A program made the translations under genes and the position numbers. Positions 59,231-64,000 of a stretch of DNA of 64,000 nt are shown piece after piece. Position 1 is the first letter of the stretch. Every line of letters starts with the position of its first letter. The notes under the pieces were generated by a model. The model ran no database searches and had not been told where the DNA came from. It worked only from the letters and a program-made list of their open reading frames with translations. The DNA is from Boswellia sacra (Eukaryota > Streptophyta > Magnoliopsida > Sapindales > Burseraceae), in the NCBI GenBank assembly GCA_013180625.2, contig SNVD02016148.1, forward strand, positions 1 to 64,000, given 5' to 3'.

Positions 59231-59627
59231 CATGCTTATCATATTAATATCTCTCTCACACACACATCTGTGTATACACTCATCTTTACACATGAGTGTG
59301 CATGGCTAGCATGCATATATGGCATCTACATCTAGGAAGTCATAACAACAAAATTTAAAGATAGCAAATAAAAGATTGTGGTTTGTAAAGATATCTGATC
59401 GGGTTTCTGTAGTTCTCAATTCACCACTCAAAACAATCCATCACATTGTTAATTTCCATGCTTCATTGTGGGGAAACCATTCCCTCAATCACAATTTGGA
59501 GTTCAAGGTAAAGACCAAAAAAATTAATTAAATGTCATTCACATCAACTTCATTCTAGTTAATAATTCATTTTATATATCTACTTATTTTGTCTAATATG
59601 TATGATTAGCATTGGTGTTAATATATA

Positions 59628-60494
59628 TGTTAGTGTCAAACGTGACACATTGACAATTACCATGCACATGATTATTTTGGACAAACTTGTAATTCAAACA
59701 TTAAGTTATATTCTTTATTATTTTACTGTTTCTAGAAGTCTATTTTAGGAAGTATTTAATTCATATTGAATATCTATCTAGATTAGGATATTATACTAGT
59801 ATCCTAGTTCACTTAGGATTATCTTTTATTTATGTTCTAATTTATTTAGGAATTTGATTATAACACTTCCTATATTATTGATTGTTATCATATTCTTACC
59901 AATTGAGTTTGATTGAGATTCTATAGGATATTGGTGAGAAAGGGCAACCAGATTTCACACTATATTTAACATTATTTCACATAACTTATATGTAAGTGTG
60001 TGTTAGGACATTTCATGAAAAATAGAGGAGAGCTTTAATGTAAAATTGGAATGCTTCTTTGATTCTATTTTATGAGTGATTTATTCATGTGTGAGAGGTT
60101 GTAATCGTTTATGAATTTTGTTTAAGTCTATTTGATTTAGTATGCACTTGAGAGAACTTAAGAGTTGAGTGTTTATATAATTCAGTGTCAGACATCGTTG
60201 TTATGTGTTACTTAGTATTGTGTTGTTAAGTTGTCAACAACAGAGAGTGAGCAGTATCACTAGAGTTTAAGGTCTTGGAGGGATCTTATTTTACAAAGAT
60301 TAGATCAGTGTTTGAGAGTGAGTCAGCACTATAAACACCCTTACAGATTGTACAAACAAGAACTTAGTGAATTGCAACTCTAAGTTGTCCCTGGACGTAG
60401 GTTTTTATAACCGAACCAAGTAAATCCTCCTGTGTCATTTTATATTACAGTTTACTGTTATATTACGTATAACTAACCATACTTGTAGATCTCA
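59628..60494 (+). repeat. 5' LTR of the right-hand copia element (about 870 bp)
   Basis: It probably starts at TGTTAGTGTC and ends at GATCTCA, three bases before the primer site. The start is uncertain because the partner LTR is outside the window. The end is fixed by the primer site. Confidence 0.55.
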
Positions 60495-60497
60495 TAA

Positions 60498-60510
60498 TTG
60501 GTATCAGAGC
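60498..60510 (+). other. Primer binding site, initiator tRNA-Met type
   Basis: TTGGTATCAGAGC, the standard plant copia primer site. Confidence 0.9.
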
Positions 60511-60557
60511 AGGTTCACTGACATATAAGTGAAGGAAGATCACGTTGATTTGAAGGC

Positions 60558-62260
60558 ATGGAGTTTAATGGAGGATCTAGATCACAATCACTTAATCTTG
60601 ATGATGGTAATTATTCACATTGAAAAGTAAGAATGATGATGTATATCAAATCTCTTGATGACAGGGCATGGACTAGTGTTCTAAGAGGTTGGACGGCACC
60701 GACACAAGTGAATGCATTCGGAGCTTCAGAACTTAAACCTGAGGAGGATTGGACTGATGATGAATATGGACATTCCAGTTGGAATTCAAAGGCCCTCAAT
60801 GTGATTTTTACAGCTATTGATCTTAATAACTTTGGGCATATTTCAAGATGCAAAGTGGCTAAAGAAGCATGTGACATTCTTGAGGTAAAAAATGAAGGTA
60901 TTACTACTATTAAAAGATCTAAATTGATGAGATTGAATTCACAATTTGAGAATCTAATGAAGCACAAGGATAAGTCAATATCTGAATTTTATTCAAAGCT
61001 GTATCATATTACAAATGTTGCATATATGCTTGGTAGAACCATTACAGATGCAAAAATTGTTAGTAAAATCATTTGGTCTATTCCTGAGAAATTTCAACCA
61101 AAAATCTCTGTCATTGAAGAAGTTAAAAACACTAATGAGATAAGGGTTGATGAACTTGTTCGTATCCTTTAAAATTTTGAGATTAAGCATAACACTAAGA
61201 AGCAAAAAGGTAAAAGCATTGCATTCAATGTCAAGACTGAAAAATCTGATGATGAAAGTAATGATGAGTTTGATGAAACTGAATCAAAACAGATTGCTTT
61301 TCTAACAAAGAATTATGTCAAGTTTATGAAAAAGAATTTCAAGAAAAAGAATCCAGGAAAGATGTCAAGCTCAAGTGATGAAAAATTTAGAAAATTCAGT
61401 AAAGAGAATGACAAGAAGAGTCCAAAACAACCTGATAGGAAAGGGCAAATTCAATGCTATAAGTGTTTTGGTTATGGGCATATTCAATCTGAATGTGCTA
61501 ATCTCAAAAAGAAGAAGAATAGGGAATGTCAGCCACATAGAGTGATGTTTCAGAGACTGATTCAGATGACCAAGAAAGCATGAACAATTTTGTTGCATTC
61601 ATAGCATTTGTAGCTGATAAACGGAAATTTGTTATGTCTAGCATAACCAACAATTGCACTAGAATTGATGATGAACATTCAGATGCAGAAAATGATCTTG
61701 AATATTATGAGTTGCAAGAAACCTATAATGCACTCTATACTGAATGGCTGAATTAGAAAGAGGAAATCAAAACTTTGAAGAAGGAAAATGAAGTGCTGAA
61801 ATGTGAGTAAGCCTTTGCTGAAAACTGCATTAGTGAACTGGAGACTACCTTGAAAGACAAAACAAAATATGTTGAGAAAATTACAGCAGAACTTGTTGAA
61901 AGCAAAAAGTATGTTGATCAACTTAGAATTGGGTCTGCAAAACTTGATCAGGTTTTAAGCCTTGGCGCAGATAGTTCCAACAAATATGGCTTGGGTTATT
62001 CAGAAGGTAACATTGCATCTTTATTAAACATTGTGTTTGTAAAAGCTTCAACACCAATTAACTTTTCTGAACCTAACTCAAAAAGGTCAAGTCCTAGCTC
62101 AAAAAGTAACGACGTTTTTGTGTCTTTCTTGAGTTCTTTTAAATCCAATCTTGAAAAAAATAGAAGATTTGTTCCAACACGTTACTTTTGTGGTGTTAAA
62201 GGGCATATTAGACCTAGACTATTTAAATTGTTGAGTCTTTTGCACGAAAGGTCAAAATAG
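60558..62260 (+). pseudogene. copia gag remnant
   Basis: ATG at 60558 (MEFNGGSRSQSLNLDDGNYS), then a stop where Trp is expected (TGA, about 60619). Gag core: VRMMMYIKSLDDRAW, ALNVIFTAID, FENLMKHKDKSISEFYSKL. A zinc knuckle CYKCFGYGHIQSEC lies at 61456-61497. A Lys-rich segment precedes it, and a coiled-coil-like segment follows at 61850-61940. Stops at 61170, 61754, 61808 and 62258 break it. Confidence 0.85.
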
Positions 62261-64000
62261 TTCAAGCAGTTACCTAAAACACAAAAGCAGTAGGTTAAGA
62301 AAGATAGAACAACCTGCAATGTAGCTCTTACCACACTCAAAAATTCTTCTAATGACTTTTGGTATTTTAACAGTGGCTGTTTTAGGCACATGACTGGAAA
62401 TAAGAATTTTTTGAAAAATTTTAAGTCATGCAGGGAAGGAAATGTCACATATGATGGTGGTGCAAAGAGCAGGGTAATTGGTAAGGGAACTTTAAATGTT
62501 AAAGGCTTACCTAAATTTCAAAATGTTTTACTTGTTGAAGGATTAAAAGCTAATCTAATTAGTATAAGTCAGATATGTGATGACAGGTGTATTGTTAATC
62601 TTACTCAAAACAAATGCATAGTTTTAGATGATCAAGGAAAATGCATTTTAGAAGGAAATAGATCTTCGGATTATTGTTACTTGTTAACAAATGCATTTCA
62701 TTCTAAATATCAGACTTGGAATTGTGGCATCCAAAGTTAGTTCATTTAAACTACAAAGATTTGGTTAAACTAACTAAAAAAGGCGTTGTTAGAGGTGTTC
62801 CTAAATTTAATGATAAACTAATGGAATTTGTGGACCATGTCAATTGGGAAAAAAAAATTTGAGGAGCACATAAGTCTGTGTCACATCTTAGCACATCTAA
62901 AATACTTGATTTGCTTCACATGGATCTCATGGGTCCTATGCAGATTGAAAACATTTCATGTAAGAGATATGTATTTGTTTATGTTGATGATTTCTCTAGA
63001 TATACTTGGGTGGATTTTATTAGAGAAAAATCTGATACTTTTGAAGTTTTCAAGAATCGTTGTGTTAAGCTTGAAAATAAGCAAAACAGGAATATTGATA
63101 GGATAGTGAGCTATGGTGATTTTTGCAAATACCATGGAATTGCACATGAATTTTCAGCTCCCAAAACACCTTAGCAGAATGGTGTTGTCAAGAGAAAGAG
63201 TAAGACACTTCAAAAGATGGCTAGAGTGATGCTCAATAGCAAGAAATTGACCAAAAAGCTATGGGTTGAAGCAATTAGCACTATTTGTTATATTTCAAAC
63301 AGAGTTTTTTTAAGACCTGATACTAACCAAACTCCTTATGAAATTTTTAAAAGAAAGAAAACCTAACTTGAAGTATTATCATGTTTTAGGATGCAGGTGT
63401 TACATCTTAAACGACAGAGAGTAGTTAGAAAAATTCAATCCTAAAAGTGATGAAGGAGTCTTTGTAGGATATGCACTGAGCAGTAAGGCATTTCGAGTTT
63501 ATAATCTTCAAACTGGGACTATAATGGAGTCAGCAAATGTACTGTTCGATGACCTTGAGGATTATGCAAAGTACACTCATGAAGAAAGCATAACCAACTT
63601 CATAGCAAATGCAAAAAATCCAGCACTAGCTTGTAGCAACAGCAAAGAAGAATCTATTATGAAAAAGTAACAATGGTTGTTACACCAGATACAACTGCAA
63701 CATTTGACAGTGCAAACTTGAATAGAAACTTAATCAGAAATGATGATGAGAGAAAAAATCCACCCTCTTGGATACAAAAGGCACATCCAACCAACTTAAT
63801 CATTGGAAGTCCAGAAGGAATGATGAAGACTAGAAGCAAGGTAAGAAATCAAGTAAGATTTGCTTGTTATGTTTCATTAATTGAGCCTAAGAATGTGAAA
63901 GAAGCTTTAAAAGATAATATTTGGATTTAGGCTATGGAAGATGAACTTAATAAGTTTCAAAGCAATAAAGTTTGGGAATTAGTTCCTAGGCCACACAATG
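62261..64000 (+). pseudogene. copia protease, integrase and RT start, inactive
   Basis: The protease active site reads FNSGCFRHMTG near 62366-62398; the catalytic Asp of DSG is Asn. The GAG-pre-integrase block WHPKLVHLNYKDLVKL is at about 62725. Integrase keeps its first Asp (LLHMDLMGP) but lacks the second: the segment between NRNIDRIVSYGD and FCKYHGIAHEF is deleted. The third acidic site reads NGVVKRKSKT, with Lys for Glu. RT starts near 63870 ([35 protein letters not shown]). Stops at 62291, 63172, 63422 and 63928. Confidence 0.88.

Larger units (their letters stand above)
59628..64000 (+). mobile_element. Ty1/copia retrotransposon, 5' part, running off the right edge
   Basis: LTR (about 59628-60494), initiator-Met primer site, gag, protease, integrase and the start of RT are all in order. 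The protein blocks match copia elements of the Tork/SIRE kind. The coding region is heavily damaged, mostly by stops that look like C-to-T or G-to-A changes. Confidence 0.85.

Noticed and set aside
59628..60494. Solo LTR
   Set aside because: A primer site, gag and pol follow directly, so it is a 5' LTR of a longer element.
1..64000. tRNA and rRNA genes
   Set aside because: The tRNA-like matches seen (2897, 21011, 30577, 60498) are short retroelement primer sites; no full tRNA or rRNA gene was recognised by eye. A tRNA scan would settle this.

Overview
This window is nuclear DNA from a flowering plant, almost certainly a eudicot. The evidence is spliced genes with GT-AG introns, a chloroplast-targeted single-exon gene, a piece of mitochondrial rpl2, and a dense, nested load of plant LTR retrotransposons, Mutator-like (MULE) and hAT-type DNA transposons. 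Only about 43-54 kb looks like single-copy genic DNA; most of the rest is transposon-derived.

Layout. (1) 1-4291: the 5' half of an Athila-like Ty3/gypsy element on the minus strand (LTR, tRNA-Asp primer site, gag, protease, start of RT). It is inserted inside the integrase of a SIRE-like Ty1/copia element whose 3' half and 1.8-kb LTR fill 4292-8492. (2) 8493-19527: a 4.65-kb block of nested retroelement debris present twice in direct orientation, nearly identical in its interior. The copies are separated by a patchwork of an inverted SIRE LTR piece, an inverted piece of a hAT-like element and a forward SIRE LTR piece. The block carries a forward LTR-like region and a minus-strand Ty3/gypsy gag-protease-RT remnant; the 5' LTR of that gypsy lies at 21023-21746, and a hAT-like element with a tandem-repeat body interrupts it at 19365-20380. 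(3) 22308-23343: a second hAT-like nonautonomous element. (4) 25107-40020: a giant MULE (about 14.9 kb) with terminal inverted repeats of about 110 bp. It carries a decayed mudrA transposase on the plus strand and, convergent to it, a DUF1985 plus Ulp1-type cysteine protease gene on the minus strand. A near-palindrome of about 485-bp arms lies between the two genes, and one arm is split by a chromodomain-bearing Ty3/gypsy element (30118-34546) with LTRs. (5) 40022-40368: a small TIR element beside the MULE.

(6) Host genes: an ILR3/bHLH105-type transcription factor (+, five exons, 237 aa, one GC-AG intron), a nuclear insertion of mitochondrial rpl2, an intronless DUF1995 chloroplast protein (+, 307 aa), and GAUT12/IRX8 (-, six exons, 534 aa). 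ILR3 and IRX8 are immediate neighbours in Arabidopsis, so this is a conserved gene pair with extra material between its members. (7) 56.7-64 kb: LTR remnants, then a second copia element (LTR, initiator-Met primer site, gag, protease, integrase, start of RT) running off the right edge and carrying many C-to-T/G-to-A type stop codons.

The host genes do not form a pathway: ILR3 is an iron-homeostasis regulator, DUF1995 is plastid-targeted, and GAUT12 makes secondary-wall glycans. The most notable structure is the Ulp1-carrying MULE with its internal near-palindrome; the next is the mosaic 4.65-kb duplication.
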